Source: Haliotis asinina (lineage: Eukaryota > Mollusca > Gastropoda > Lepetellida > Haliotidae). Taken from it: a stretch of DNA of 64,000 bases. Shown here piece after piece: positions 26,017 to 37,955 of this stretch; within the stretch, counting starts at the first letter, position 1, and every line of letters begins with the position of its first letter. The notes under the pieces are model-generated. The model was not told the origin of the DNA, made no database searches, and worked only from the letters and a program-made list of their open reading frames with translations. Both the position numbers and the translations under genes were made by a program. The DNA lies in assembly GCF_037392515.1 (NCBI RefSeq), contig NC_090280.1:62137504-62201503 (forward strand). Direction: 5' to 3'.

Positions 26017-28388
26017 GTATGCCACAAAAATATTTACAAGTAAAATGTTCAGATTAGTGGGTGTTATACAGTATCATAAGTGTATGATGCCTATAATTCA
26101 TAACTGCAGAATCTTAATAAACAAGCTGGAGCAACTTTCCCATGGTTATTTGTTGTCAGAGATGGCCACCTATGCTTATCGTGTGACTCAGTGGCTAGGA
26201 TGACTGCATGTCATTGTATTGTCCAGCTGCAGACTGTAAATAACTGGCTAGTGCATCATGATGGTGAGTGTGACTTTACCCGGGGGAAATAGGGTGTGGG
26301 TGGATGGGTGGGTTCTGGTTTAGACAGGTCCCGCTGTGCCTATCATGTGGTGACCAAATGAATGAGATGTCTACCTAAGTGACGTAAACTTTAATTTAAA
26401 CCATCAGCTATCAGGATTGTTTTATCCAGACTTGATAGCTTACAGGCACTGTGTCATAGTCGAAATATTTCTCAGTAACCCACAAATGGAGGAGCAGCTT
26501 ACCAGCCTAGTTTGCAGACCTCTCTCAAGCCTAGTTATTTATTGGATTTTTATTCCTACCTCCCTCTGCGCCACATACCTAGACTCACAACACTTGAAAA
26601 AGCCACAGGCACTCACTGCCTTGATTTGATTACATGTTAGAGCATACGAAACTTGCTTGCTTCATGTGAATGTCATTTGATGTACACCCACGCCTTGTTG
26701 TAACGTTTTGTTCAAAGAAGAGGAGTATTAAATATATGTCTTCAGCCGCAGGTAGGATAAAGGTTATTTGGCCAGTATCATCAGCATAATTTTCAGATTG
26801 ACCAAACCTTTCAGAAATTAAATCTTAGCTTGATCCATCTGTTTACAGTTCCTAACATGTTCCATCTGGTTCAACCTGTGCAAATCATAAGGATTCTAAC
26901 CTTGGCAACAAATGACTTCTTCTCTCGCAGTGACTTGATTCACCCTGCCGCAAGACAGGATGACTTCATAGACCTAATAATGTTCATTAGGAGACTTAGC
27001 CTTTAGCATCTGACATTTAAATAAAAGAATTTGTTTGAACATTTCGTGTTCAAGTATCTAGAATAAGCAACAAAGGCTGCTAACCCCCTCGTACTTGGTG
27101 TTACAATATGGAGATGTTGCCCTTAAGAAAAATCCACTTCCCCCTTGAATGACTTGTGGTACGTTCTGCTGTAGGCGATGGTCTGGTTGCATTTATGAAA
27201 AAATTATACACCACAAAAAAGGTTTAAGAACTGCACAGCCAATTTTGAGGACTGGCAGTGTTTTGATGTAACCTATAAGAACCAGTTTGTTGATTCTGTC
27301 CGGAGGAAGTAATTGTTTCAGGTCACTGAATGTCCTTATGACTTTGATGTCAGTGTTTTGCTCTCCTCTTTTTTCCCTCGGGCATCTCAACAGTCTATAG
27401 CAAGTGTTGAGGAGTTTGTGTATGTTCCCTTGCGTGGATTTCACTCTTGTAATGTTTCCATGCTGAATAATTACAAGTCTAATTATTCTTGATCTATTCA
27501 ATTTGGTGAGCAAATTCACTGATTCTTTTTTAGTTGTCAAAAAATTGTATATATCATGCCAAAACAAGTGTGTATTTTTTGTTGTTGTTTTTTTTCACTC
27601 CATAATGTATGTTTCATCCTGAAGCAATTACTTACATATCATCATCTCTGAACAAAGATGAGTAATGGTATGTTGTCTTATTTCAGATTTTTAAAATATT
27701 TTATGCTATGTTAAGATACAGGTTTTATTTTAGGTGTGACTTCAGATGTGTAGCTACAATTATAAAAAAGCTGAGACTTACATGATTGTGGCAAAAAAAA
27801 GTTCTATAGGATGTTAGGCATTCCCTAAATACTAATCTGATCATTGCAACTTACCAGGCTTACACACACAAATTTGTCCTGCTATGTGCCTGGACTTGAC
27901 TACTAGTAGTAATACGACAGAGGAAGTAAGTGTCCTTGTGGGGCGGCAGAGTTCTGATATGACAAGCCTCCAAGGCTTACCACTGAATTAGTTGAATACT
28001 GATGATAGCGTGGACCACATTGGTTCAATGTGTGAAGCTCATTTTTGGTGCCACCTGCTGTTACCTGGAAATAATATGGCCAGGATACTGTTAAAAAAAG
28101 CACAAGACCACACACACATATTCAGATTCAGCTGTCTGATATATTGAAAGAAAAGTCTCACTACCTGGCTATGAAAGGATGGTTAAGTACTGATGTGTTG
28201 AGCGCATGGTAGAGTAAGAGAGGATCAGTTTTGGTGCCCCATGTGGCAGGACTAGAAAATGGCTCAAAGAGGTGAATGGCCCAACATGCTGACATGAGGC
28301 TCTGAAGTGGAAGTGATTAAGTCTCTGTATAAGTGTTACTGTCAGGAAAATGTGTTTGAAAACTAACTGTGATATGTCTTGATTTCAG
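26017..28388. other. TMEM132 last intron
   Basis: AT-rich. It contains old second-family SINE remnants (about 26160-26290) and a SINE-like core near 28000-28110. An open frame of 124 codons at 27193-27567 on the minus strand has no recognisable content and no splice sites. Confidence 0.65.
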
Positions 28389-29441
28389 GAGGCAAGTCTG
28401 GATGTGTCAGTGCAGTATTCTGATGGTACAAGCTTCCCTCTGAAGTACATCAATCCCAAGGACTACGACATTAAGATTTCCTCCCTCAATCACCACGTCA
28501 TCGACATTCTTGACACAGACAATTATGAGATCCGTGCAGTTGGCGAAGGAAGCGATGAATTTGTGAAAGTTGTTTTCAGGCATGGAGACCAATGCCCACG
28601 TAAACGTTCCCGCCCGCTGTCTACAACCTATGTATATGTGACTGCTGACTTCTCTAAGGAAGGTAGCTACCATGACAGCCTTCAGAGTGATGGCAACTAC
28701 AACAACCGCGCCAGTGGACGATGGGAGGACGATCAGGATGATCACAACCAGAATATTCAGAAGATACACATTGACAATAAAGACAAATACTTTCAACACC
28801 AGCCCAAGTCCAAATTTGATAAGGTTTTGAAGAAGGACAAATCAGATCCTCGGCTGATTCCTGTTGATTTGGCCTTTGATAATCTCCCCATGCCCAAACC
28901 CAAATCGGAGGCTCACCAGCAGCCAATCCGAGAAAACAACCATCTGTCACCATTGGAGATTGGCATGTACGTCCTGCTGGCTGTATTCTGCGTTGCGATT
29001 TTGGTCTTTACTGTCAACTGTGTTGTATTCATGCTCAGATACCGCCGGAAGCGTATTCCAAAAGGTCCCAAGGATACTGTATCTCAGGCTCATGATTGGG
29101 TTTGGATCGGACGCTCAACGCTAGAACGTAATGGTGCTCATCACACACGCTGCTCACAGACACTCATGCCAGAAGAGGACTTCAACGGGAATCAGATGAT
29201 AGTTCGTCCCCAGAGTAGCAGTCATAGCTCTAACAGTTCACAAAACGGTGGGAGCAACCGCAACAGCACTGTGTCAACTTACAAAGGCTCGGAATGCAGT
29301 ATTCGGATCACTGCCAACCCACTTCTGGATGGGGCAGATGTCCCCAACCCAGAGGATGCCGAATGGGATTATGAAGCAATGGGGATGACATACGATCAAC
29401 TAATGGAATACTTTGATAATTTGAAAGAGTCAACTGCATAA
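28389..29441 (+). CDS. TMEM132: TMEM132 terminal exon: membrane helix and cytoplasmic tail
   Basis: Acceptor GATTTCAG/GAG, phase 0, 350 codons to TAA at 29439. Exon residues 1-80 continue the ectodomain (SVQYSDGTSFPLK, GEGSDEFVKVVF). Residues about 90-185 are a hydrophilic, basic/acidic juxtamembrane stretch. Residues about 190-216 form the single transmembrane helix, which begins at GMYVLLAVF and is followed by the positive stop signal RYRRKR. The cytoplasmic tail has DWVWIGRSTLERN, a Ser/Asn-rich block and an acidic end that includes DYEAMGMTYDQLMEYFDNL. In this family the tail is thought to contact actin regulators. Overall order and lengths match TMEM132 proteins. Confidence 0.95.
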   Translation, partial: EASLDVSVQYSDGTSFPLKYINPKDYDIKISSLNHHVIDILDTDNYEIRAVGEGSDEFVKVVFRHGDQCPRKRSRPLSTTYVYVTADFSKEGSYHDSLQSDGNYNNRASGRWEDDQDDHNQNIQKIHIDNKDKYFQHQPKSKFDKVLKKDKSDPRLIPVDLAFDNLPMPKPKSEAHQQPIRENNHLSPLEIGMYVLLAVFCVAILVFTVNCVVFMLRYRRKRIPKGPKDTVSQAHDWVWIGRSTLERNGAHHTRCSQTLMPEEDFNGNQMIVRPQSSSHSSNSSQNGGSNRNSTVSTYKGSECSIRITANPLLDGADVPNPEDAEWDYEAMGMTYDQLMEYFDNLKESTA

Positions 29442-32400
29442 CGCCTTAAGTTTTAATCTTCCTCTGAACTATTTTCAATTTTCTGCTGTATACGAGAGAG
29501 CATGAACACTGTGAGAAACGTGGCACTTTGCTTGCATTTTCGTCCTGTTTCATTTCTAGTGTTGAGGGAACAGTTGGATGCAGTGCGTCTTGCCTTTCGA
29601 CAAAATGAACAGGAAAACACATGTGGAAATCTCTCCCTTACGAAATGGTTGTGCAGAAGACTGGAGTAGGGCACGGTGTAGTTCCGAGCTGTGGACTTGA
29701 GTGTTGTTCAGGTATTTAATGGGCCAGGTCCTCGCTGTGATGTGAACCAAGTATTTCTTGAGGACCCACACTCATCTAGCAGTACTAGAGACTTGTACCA
29801 ACATACTGGCACCCTTGTATTGTCTATACTACATGTGTAGGATATATGTGACTATATGCCACACAGATAGTTTGTGATCCTATATTGGAAGTATTCACTG
29901 TAAATAATTGTACGTTGCCTGACGGTTCCACTGAACTGTCCTGTGGCAGGAAGATGGCAGGTGACCTGTATTGCATAATGACTAACTTGAGAGTTTATGT
30001 ATCAAAATGGCGGCCTCTTAGCACATGCCTGAGCAGTGCGATGGCATCATAGTGCTGGTGTATATAATACTCATATTGTCTTATATATTTGCATGTGACA
30101 GGCAAAGGAGACAATCATGGCTTATGAGAACTGGTCCGGAGTCAGTGGAATTGGTAAAGGGAAGTAACTCTAACAAGGGAGAGAACTGGTGATGATAGGA
30201 CCATGCACATGAACAGTGAAGCACTGTGTGGTGGTCATGTAGAACAACAACAACTTTTTCTACAGGCAGAGCAGATTATGTTGAGTCCTTTCGTGGGTAA
30301 TGGCAACAGTTAACAATTTTCCTTGGAGAAAATTTGTTGGTCAGGTGAATTTGAAACATTTTAGCTTGATCTTGGATACTTTTTGGCTGATTTGAAATTA
30401 CGAGGTTCCGATATCATAAGTTGCTTTTAAAAATGCTCTGTATACCTGAGTGTATTTTTCTGTGGAAAAAAATTATTTAAAGAAAATCATGGTTTATCAG
30501 AAAGGGATCTGAATTGCTCATGACTGTTCTCTTTGTCGAGAACTTTTTTTGTTTTTGACGGTAAACCCAAAGTAGTTAAGAATCAAATATCCTGGTCAGT
30601 GTAATTGTTGTGAAGTTACTGCAGGCCACCCCTACATGTGCATTAACTAACCAACCCTCCGTTCTACACCCATCAAAGGTTGCCATTCAGGGAGAGCCCA
30701 GTTCAAGAACAGGGATTGTACGATCTCTCTCAATGTACCCATTGAACAATTATAATATATTTCCTTAGATTATTTTCCATTCTGTTTGTGTGTATTCTCC
30801 CTGCTTTCTTCAGTGGAACTCCCAAGGGCTGTAATGCCCATCAACAGAATGGAAGAGTTCTGTCTTTAGCCTGGGTGCCAGCCCTGTCTGAGGTGTTTCC
30901 TCAGTCCTGTGTTATTGTGTTGTTTATTATGCATATGCGAAATGCAATATATTGATATATGCTGGGACCCTTGCACAGTGTCTTGCTTGGGGAAATTACT
31001 TTGATCTGCAAAAAGTAATGGCAAATTTTTGAATAGATAAAATTGTGTTTGCATTTCCCGAATGAAAATTGATTTGGTGCCCCAGCTGTCCTAGATGCAG
31101 CATTTTGTTATAGAGAGAAAAGGTCTTAAGACCAGTATCATTGTTGCTTTTTCTCCAGTTTTAAGCAATGTAAGAAATGAAAATTTGAAATCTTAAACTC
31201 GCTCTCAAGCAAATTGTGTATTGAGAATATTGGTAGTTTTGGCATGTGAGAAGTGATTTTTAACAGTATTTAGTTTGGTTATTTCCTCTTGAAAAACATT
31301 GTAGTCTCAGCTGCACAGTTCAAAGTGAGTCATAAACTTGCTATGCCATCAGTTGGGGAATCTAATATAACCTGGAGTAGTTTTCCTTACAACTGTTCAG
31401 TTTTTGGTTACAGACGTGTAGTGACCTTTGACCAAGACACTGTTGCTAGGTAACCAGCTGTTATTATGACTATGACGTAACTCTGTGTAGATTGTGTTAG
31501 CATGGACACTTTGCTTCAGTGGTGCTCCAATGCAAGTCATGTGACTTGTCATTTCACAGCAAATAGATCTGACTTTTCCCCACTCCTCACGTCTTCTTCA
31601 TTAGTCATTCAAAGATTGTGATAGATGCCAAGATAATGTCCAAATACCATGTCAGATTATGGGTCTTGTCAAAATGAAATCTCAATTCAAACTTCTGAAA
31701 TGTGATTGATTTAAGTCAAGAAAGTTGAAATCAGTTTACTGATTTAGAAGTTATGGACGAATATTCAAATGCTGTGGCATTAATGGTTTATGAGACGACT
31801 GAGCAAAAATATCAGAATCAAAACGTTTACTTCATGGCAAGTATATTTTTTTTTTTGGAATGTATCTTGAAGTTTGTAATTAGCTCATTCGTAGTGTACA
31901 AGTGAAGTTGTTGTTAGTGACCTAAATATCGCAAACCACATGTAAAATATGACACTTTTACTGAAAGTATTTGTGCGTGTTGATGCTTGTTGCAACCTAA
32001 ATCTCATAGTCTCTAGGATGCTAGGATAGATATTGAAATGTTATTTTTAAATAAAACAATGATTTGGTGTGTAAGGCTATAGTGAATTAATTATGACATT
32101 TTCAGACTATGAACTGACAAAATTACCCAAATGAACATATATTACTCAACTTTTGATGAGGATAATGTCATTTTTGTTTACATAGGCTTGGCATTTTATT
32201 ATGTGAATCAGTTTTTTGCAGCATAGAAATGTAAAATATCCTTATGAAAAGTGGAGTAGTATATGTACACAACTAGTCATTGTTTAAGGTCGGGAATCTG
32301 AGTAATGAAATATTTTTCAGAACAAACCCTGCCCCTGGAAATGTTTGGTTGAGAAAATAATCTGTGAAAAATGACAGAAAACTGATTCATTTTGACAGAT

Positions 32401-33499
32401 TTAAATATGTTGTGTTTAAAATAATCAATTCATTATGGTCTTCATTTTTACTAGTGAAAACCCTGTTAAGTTTTGCACATTTCTTGATTGTGACAACACC
32501 TGGTGTTAATTAGTTTCCTGTAACCATGGTAACAGAGTGTTCCTGTCATTGTCTTGTTAAAGTTCCCCTGATGCTTGGTTGCCCCTACTGTTGTCTAATC
32601 TACGAGCCTTTGTGATACTGTATTTAGCATTTTCCTCGAGACTTGTACAGAAACTAAGAATCCACTAGTAAATATCACTTAACTTCTGTATTGCTACTCT
32701 ACAAACTGTTTTTAGATATATATTTTCTTTTCTGTTCTACAATTTTTCCTCATTTGCTATGTGTATTAAATATTTAGACTTTTATTTAAATTTTTATATT
32801 TTTTTATTTTAATGGCCATTTTACTGATGGACTTTAATGCATCCTGGTTTTCCACGATCACTGAATTATGAGATATTATTCTTCTTTCATTATTACTTCA
32901 GCAGCAGAGAAATTTTCTTCATATACTTGGTAAGTTTTGAATTATATTTAGCTCTTTCAAAGTCTTGTCTGATTTTGGCATATTTTTTTAAAGAAATCAA
33001 CAAAACAAAACCATTTCAGGTGGCTAAGTCATTTGTTAGAAATTCTTATACAGAACAGTAATCTCAAAGTCACTTGATTCAACAGTTTTAATGGCATTTG
33101 GAAATAGACAGCTGCGGTCCAGAAATGGTTTTCAGAAGCTATTAAATAATAGGAGTCATAATCAAATGAATTTTTGAAAATTTGGCTTTATGACGTAATG
33201 GTTTACAAACAGTAATCAAAACACTTTTTCTATATCAAGAAAATAAGAGTTACTGAGAATGAAATAAGGTCGGCCAGATAGTTCTGACAAATGAAATTAT
33301 ACAGAAATATCTGGTGCTAACTGAAATGCAGGAAAATTAGGGCACAACTCAAAGACTTGGAACTGCAAATTTTGAGAATCCTCACCATGTGCTCTATTCT
33401 ACAAAGCCTTAGTCCTATGATGGTTGTTCACTTGCTTTGTGCAATTGGGTACAGGTTGTGACAGTTACATACATATTCTTATTTCTCATGACCTGTTTG

Positions 33500-33622
33500 G
33501 CGAGATTGGGTAGTCCAGTAGTGAAAGCATTCGCTCGTCACACCAAAAATGGGTTTGATTCCCCACAAAGGTACAATGTGAGGTCATATTTGGCGTCTCC
33601 TGCTGAGATATTTTTGGAAAAT
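33500..33622 (+). repeat. tRNA-derived SINE
   Basis: Head GATTGGGTAGTCCAGTAGTG, GCATTCGCTCGTCACACC, B box GGGTTTGATTCC, then GGTACAATGTGAGG and an altered 3' part. Confidence 0.7.
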
Positions 33623-34139
33623 TAAAAAAAGACAAAAAATAAACACCTGGGAAGGAGAAGGTTTTCTTACTTATATTTGTGGAGTAGATTGCAAATTTAT
33701 ACCAGTTACGTGTATTTGGTTTTGCCAATTAAACTGGTTTTCTTCTTTAGATTTGAGGTACTAAATGTTGGAATTAAAGATTTGAGATGCAAAGTTTTTT
33801 CTTAGCAGTATGGGAACATGATAAAATGACTTATGGAGCTTGGTACATTTGATGGTGGGTCATGAGAAATGAGATTTCTTTTATCAAGCCTTGGGTAGTC
33901 ATGCAGTGTTAAAGACAGCGCAAGTGTTCAGCTCGTCTGCCTTATCTGCCTGTGGTCACAATGCTGCAGCAACAAAACAGTTTTCTTTGGTATTTCCTGT
34001 TAAGTTAATCCCTCACTGTCTTCAAGTCTGTGTGGATGTGTGTCTGTCTGTTTGTCTGTCCTGTGTTGTCATGTGACCTGTTGCATGACATAGCAGTGAC
34101 AGTGTGTCTGTTGTTTGTGACAGATCCAGTTCTACTGTC

Positions 34140-34165
34140 AATAAATCATTTCATTATACCGCATT
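34140..34165 (+). terminator. Candidate polyadenylation signal for TMEM132
   Basis: AATAAA at 34140 with a downstream TTGTTTGTTGTGTTT stretch. It is the last strong AATAAA plus GT-rich pair before clearly different sequence. Not proven. Confidence 0.35.
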
Positions 34166-34354
34166 GTTTGTTGTGTTTATGCTGTTCATAGGGAAACAGG
34201 CGACGCTATGAGAAGAAACATATAATGTTTAGATGTTAAGATCAAGAAGAAGGTAAAAACCCAAGAAGAGAAAACCCAAGCCTGGATACCATTGAAGATC
34301 TCTCTGTTAAGACTGATCTTGATGCTTGTCTAAGGAGGTGAGCAACAGGATCTG

Positions 34355-34525
34355 ATGGTCAGGTTTGCTGACTGGGATGATGCATGTCATTGTATACCAG
34401 ATGCATTGGTCCATGTATCATTGCAGTGTTTGATCACAGGATTGACTGGTCCATACTCGATTATTTACAGAATGTTACCACACAGCTGGAATGTTGCTAA
34501 ATGCAGAGCAAAACTAAACACTCAC
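34355..34525 (+). repeat. Second-family SINE remnant
   Basis: Contains GATCACAGGATTGACTGGTC, a CTCGATTATTTACAGA block and CACAGCTGGAATGTTGCTAA, matching the 3' half of the elements at 36103 (reverse) and 38821. Confidence 0.65.
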
Positions 34526-35279
34526 ACCTTGCGTAGAGCTGGGCATGTGGATTTATTATGGCACACTATAGTCATGCTGATCTCTAATATTAGCTCATTT
34601 TAACCATAGTAGTATACATCAAGAGGAATGGCTGATGACAGCTCTGTCGGTTGTATTTGACATTCACCAGTATCAGCACTACCAAAAGTAGGATCTATAG
34701 CCTTGAACTGAGTTGTTTGATGTCAGCCAGGGGTCCAAGGCACATAACAACAGTGTATAATGCAGCGATATCAGTTGACAAAGTTTACATTAATAGTCCC
34801 ATATAGCGGGTGGTGTAACTTAAATCTACATTACTACCTACACTATTCTTGAGCCTAGTTGAATCTGTGACTGGTCTGTGTAAGAGGCTTTGTGTGTCTG
34901 TTAAAATAATTTAGAGAAGATATTTAACCCAAACATAAACCTCATCAAACTGTTTCTCATTTGTTTTTTCTGGTAACTTTTGTCTTAACGTTGGGGGACA
35001 GAAACGTCAATAGAACAGCGCGTCAGTTAGCCCTGTGTGAGGATTCTTAATTTAGGTCACCGACACTGCCTTTTGTTTTCTGCCTCGTTAATCAAAATTA
35101 TCCTCAGAAAGTTTTAAATTAATTAGGTTAACGACGTCCTCGTGCGATTTAAAAAATGCTTATTCTTCCAGACATACACATTAATATACAAATTCAGTGT
35201 ATTGGCACCATTAAGGTTTACCAGTGTGTTGAATAATTTTGACTGTATACTTGTGGATGAATGCTAATTCGAGGGAAAT
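34526..35279. other. Intergenic spacer
   Basis: Nothing coding recognised. The block around 35040-35150 is less repetitive and has paired AT-core motifs (TTAATTTAGG, GTTAATCAAAATTA, AATTAATTAGGTTAAC) that could be transcription-factor sites. There is no further support. Confidence 0.4.
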
Positions 35280-35830
35280 AATCTCCATGCGATCTACCTG
35301 CCGCCATGTTTGGATACTGGTGACGCACGTGAACCATAAGGTTTCCGCAGTTCATCCATATATCGCTGAGCTTTCTGAATTCCTCAGATGATCACCAGTC
35401 TTGTTCTCTAGCCACAAATTTCCCCCATACCTTCCCCCATACCTTCCCCATGGAACGGGTGAACGTTTTGAGAGCCGTTTGGAGCCTGTCGCTCTCCTCA
35501 GCGTCGAATACTCGATCTTTGTCATCGTTTCTGAACCATCGGAACTGACTTCGGAACATCCGCAAAACTCACTCTCTCACAGTCATGTACGTAGATGCAA
35601 CCCAGTCAGATTCTGTGTTGACGGTGTGGACGGACCGAGACCATTCTGTGGAAGGGGCGGTAGGCTCGTATACTAGCCTTACCAAGAGGTCGGAGGACTG
35701 TTCCTCTGCTGATGACGTGTCCTAGTGCTGTCGTCGCTGTTGAAGTCGTCGTCACGAATCTGTTCCGGAGCTTGATCTACCGGATGTCTTTGGTCGGTGT
35801 CTTGACTCTTGGCCATCCCGATCTTGGGCT
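35280..35830. promoter_or_regulatory. CpG-rich stretch, candidate promoter or 5' exon
   Basis: CG dinucleotides are much denser here than in flanking DNA (for example GCGTCGAATACTCG, TGCTGTCGTCGCTGTTGAAG). A 13-bp unit CCCCATACCTTCC repeats at about 35430-35455. The next gene on this strand begins with a noncoding leader spliced at 40172, so an upstream untranslated exon must exist somewhere, and this is a plausible site. No TATA box or proven donor was identified. Confidence 0.35.
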
Positions 35831-36102
35831 GTCTTGGAACTGACCTGTTAATTGGTAACGGTTTTACAATTTACTGGTGGCCTGCCTGCTGCTGACGTTA
35901 GTTATAGCAAGCTGGTGTTGTTACCTTGCCAGGCTACATGTAAGTCTTGGAACACTCGTGAAGGTGTTTTTGGTCAGTGCATGCATGCTCTGTCCAGCCT
36001 CGGTGTATTTATGCCACAATCATGTACGTGCATTTGGACCAATGTCCCACAGTTATACGTTTTTCACATTTTGAAAAATGCACGAAGTTTTTGGACAACT
36101 AG

Positions 36103-36368
36103 GTGAGTGAGTGAGTTTAGTTTTACGCCGCACTCAGCAATATTCCAGCTATATGGCGGTGGTCTGTAAATAATCGAGTCTCGACCAGACAATCCAGTGA
36201 TAAACGACATGAGCATCGATCTGTGCAATTGGGAACCGACATGTGTCAACCAAGTCAGCGAGCCTGGCCACCCGATTCCGTTAGTCCCCTCTTACGACAA
36301 GCATAGTCGCCTTTTATGGCAAACATGGGTTGCTGAAGGCATATTCTACCCCGAACATTCACGGGTCG
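36103..36368 (-). repeat. Second SINE family, long copy, reverse orientation
   Basis: Begins GTGAGTGAGTGAGTTTAG, continues CGCACTCAGCAATATTCC, AAATAATCGAGTCTCGACC and GCGAGCCTGGCCACCCGATT, and reaches CCTTTTATGGCAAACATGGG. It shares the 3' core and CACT tail with the tRNA-SINE but has a different long body. Confidence 0.8.
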
Positions 36369-36762
36369 GACAGCTACCTTGTTATCAGGATCATATTGGG
36401 TTTTCACGACTGATTTCTGCTTGCCTTCAAAACTGTACCATGCAGCGTTTTTGTTTTTTGTAAGTTACTTTAAAAGTCATAACGTTTTCCCCCTGTAGAT
36501 CTAGTTTAAATACACACCATGTACTAACTGGCCCAACACCATCAAACCATGACCTATTCATTTTCATTTGACTAATTGACACCGTAGGTTCATCTGTATT
36601 CTCTGCAGGAGAAATTATTCATTTTCGTACCATTGTGGACTAACGATTCATTCATGGTTTCATCCTGAACAAAAATTCCAGTGTAGATCTACAATTAGAA
36701 GAGTCCTGCAAAAGATGCAACAGGTCTTTTGATCAGAAGTACAGATGTAGTCCGTTAAAACA

Positions 36763-37256
36763 CATCCTTGATATCTCCAGGGTATACGTTCCTGGATGCA
36801 TCTACGGCTAAGCCCGATAAATGTATAACCTCCCTTTTCTGACGTTTTATCCAATCCGGTTTATACGCTGAAAACTTGAGCGAACCAATGACAACTCTTT
36901 TTCGCTTTTGTAATTATCTCTCCTATTAAACTTAAAAAATGGCAACACGAACCATGCAGAAGTTCTCTGAAAGAGGCAGAAAGAATTCTTGCACATACTT
37001 TTTTTTAAATTATCGGACCTATCAATGTGTCTGTATGACCTCCCCCAAATCTGAGTCGCACTGCGAGCAAACCTTCGCAGCTACTACCTTTATCTTTGTT
37101 GACACTGGCAAGTTCAACTGAAACGATGGCTTTGCTGGTTACCGTGATCTTCGGAGCCAGCAAAGGGAGACAATGACATTTTCGGGTCGAGTCGTAGATG
37201 AATCCTGGGTATAGTGAAGATTCATCGGAACGTATACCCTGGAGATATCGAGGATG
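36763..37256. repeat. 30-bp inverted repeat pair, possible element ends
   Basis: CATCCTTGATATCTCCAGGG and the following TATACGTTCC at 36763-36792 reappear inverted at 37227-37256 with one mismatch. The distance is 494 bp outside to outside. Weaker complementarity continues inward. Target-site duplications are not clear. Confidence 0.55.
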
Positions 37257-37441
37257 GTTAAAACATGTACATCCTCACCCTTTCTCACGGGTTTATGTTT
37301 CGAGATTCTTTCAGCGTCAGTCTCCGTTATTGTCACATTTATTATTTTGTTTAATCTCGATGAAAAACAAAACAAATCCCAATAGAGATCACTTTATTCG
37401 AAGAAAATGAAAGAAACCTTTTGATTAAATTTTCCAGGTTT

Positions 37442-37487
37442 GATAATCCAAAGACGTATATTCGTGAATATATGTCTTTGGATAATC
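37442..37487. repeat. 46-bp near-perfect palindrome
   Basis: Arms of 22 bases (ATCCAAAGACGTATATTC and its complement) with two mismatches around a GT centre. It could form a hairpin or be a small element remnant. Confidence 0.6.
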
Positions 37488-37931
37488 TCAGAAAAATTCA
37501 GATCTTCTAGAACGGGTCGGTTTGCCGCCAAAATGTCGACGACATGTTGCTATAATATGACATCATAATAGTAAAATGACGTCATCATTTCCTGTGCTCT
37601 TTTGTTAACCCTGACAAAATGGCTGATGTACGTTGACTACAAGGGTCAAGGTTTGTGCATGAAGCTTTTCCCCACCACAATCGGTCCCGCTAAAACTGTC
37701 TCGATCAATGTACTTAGTATCTTACATCCGTTGTTTTATCATGCTTATGCACAAACGTATGAATCTAGATATATTCTTTCAAGGTACATTACTCCGACCT
37801 TTTCTGAACCCTAGTAAATGCATTGTCATTTTATTGGTCGTTTAATGCAAGAATACAAATAACATTATTTGGCAGGGTTACAGAGTACCGGATACCTTCT
37901 GCCATCTTTGAAAGCAAGCAAGTTTACGTTT

Positions 37932-37955
37932 GGTTAGGGTTAGGGTTAGGGTTAG
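37932..37955 (+). repeat. Interstitial telomeric repeat (TTAGGG)n
   Basis: About four GGTTAG units in tandem, followed by degenerate TTTGGGG and TTAGGG units to about 37976. Confidence 0.85.

Larger units (their letters stand above)
14902..29441 (+). other. TMEM132: TMEM132-family gene, 3' half (six exons)
   Basis: TMEM132 proteins are single-pass type I membrane proteins with immunoglobulin/cadherin-like extracellular domains, implicated in neural adhesion and linkage to actin. Six exons join without breaking frame (junction phases 0, 0, 2, 0, 0) and together give about 692 residues. Family features visible are the TEILNTAILTG segment followed by a CxSxDxDVxK motif, beta-rich extracellular segments, a hydrophobic helix preceded by LEIGMYVLL, and the cytoplasmic DWVWIG motif. 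Introns are 0.5-4.6 kb. The N-terminal part lies upstream of the window. Which vertebrate paralogue is closest cannot be decided by eye. All exons lack stops and keep GT-AG sites, so the gene looks functional. Confidence 0.9.
29442..34165 (+). other. Probable long TMEM132 3'UTR and flank
   Basis: No coding signal follows the TAA at 29439-29441. The region is T-rich, with few repeats before 33500. Possible poly(A) signals include AATAAA at about 32050 and at 34140-34145; the latter is followed within 30 bp by a GT-rich stretch, as in a cleavage/polyadenylation region. One SINE (33500-33622) lies inside. UTR length is inference only. Confidence 0.45.

Noticed and set aside
28407-28953. Minus-strand frames of 130 and 99 codons opposite the TMEM132 terminal exon
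   Set aside because: Shadows of the real coding exon on the other strand.
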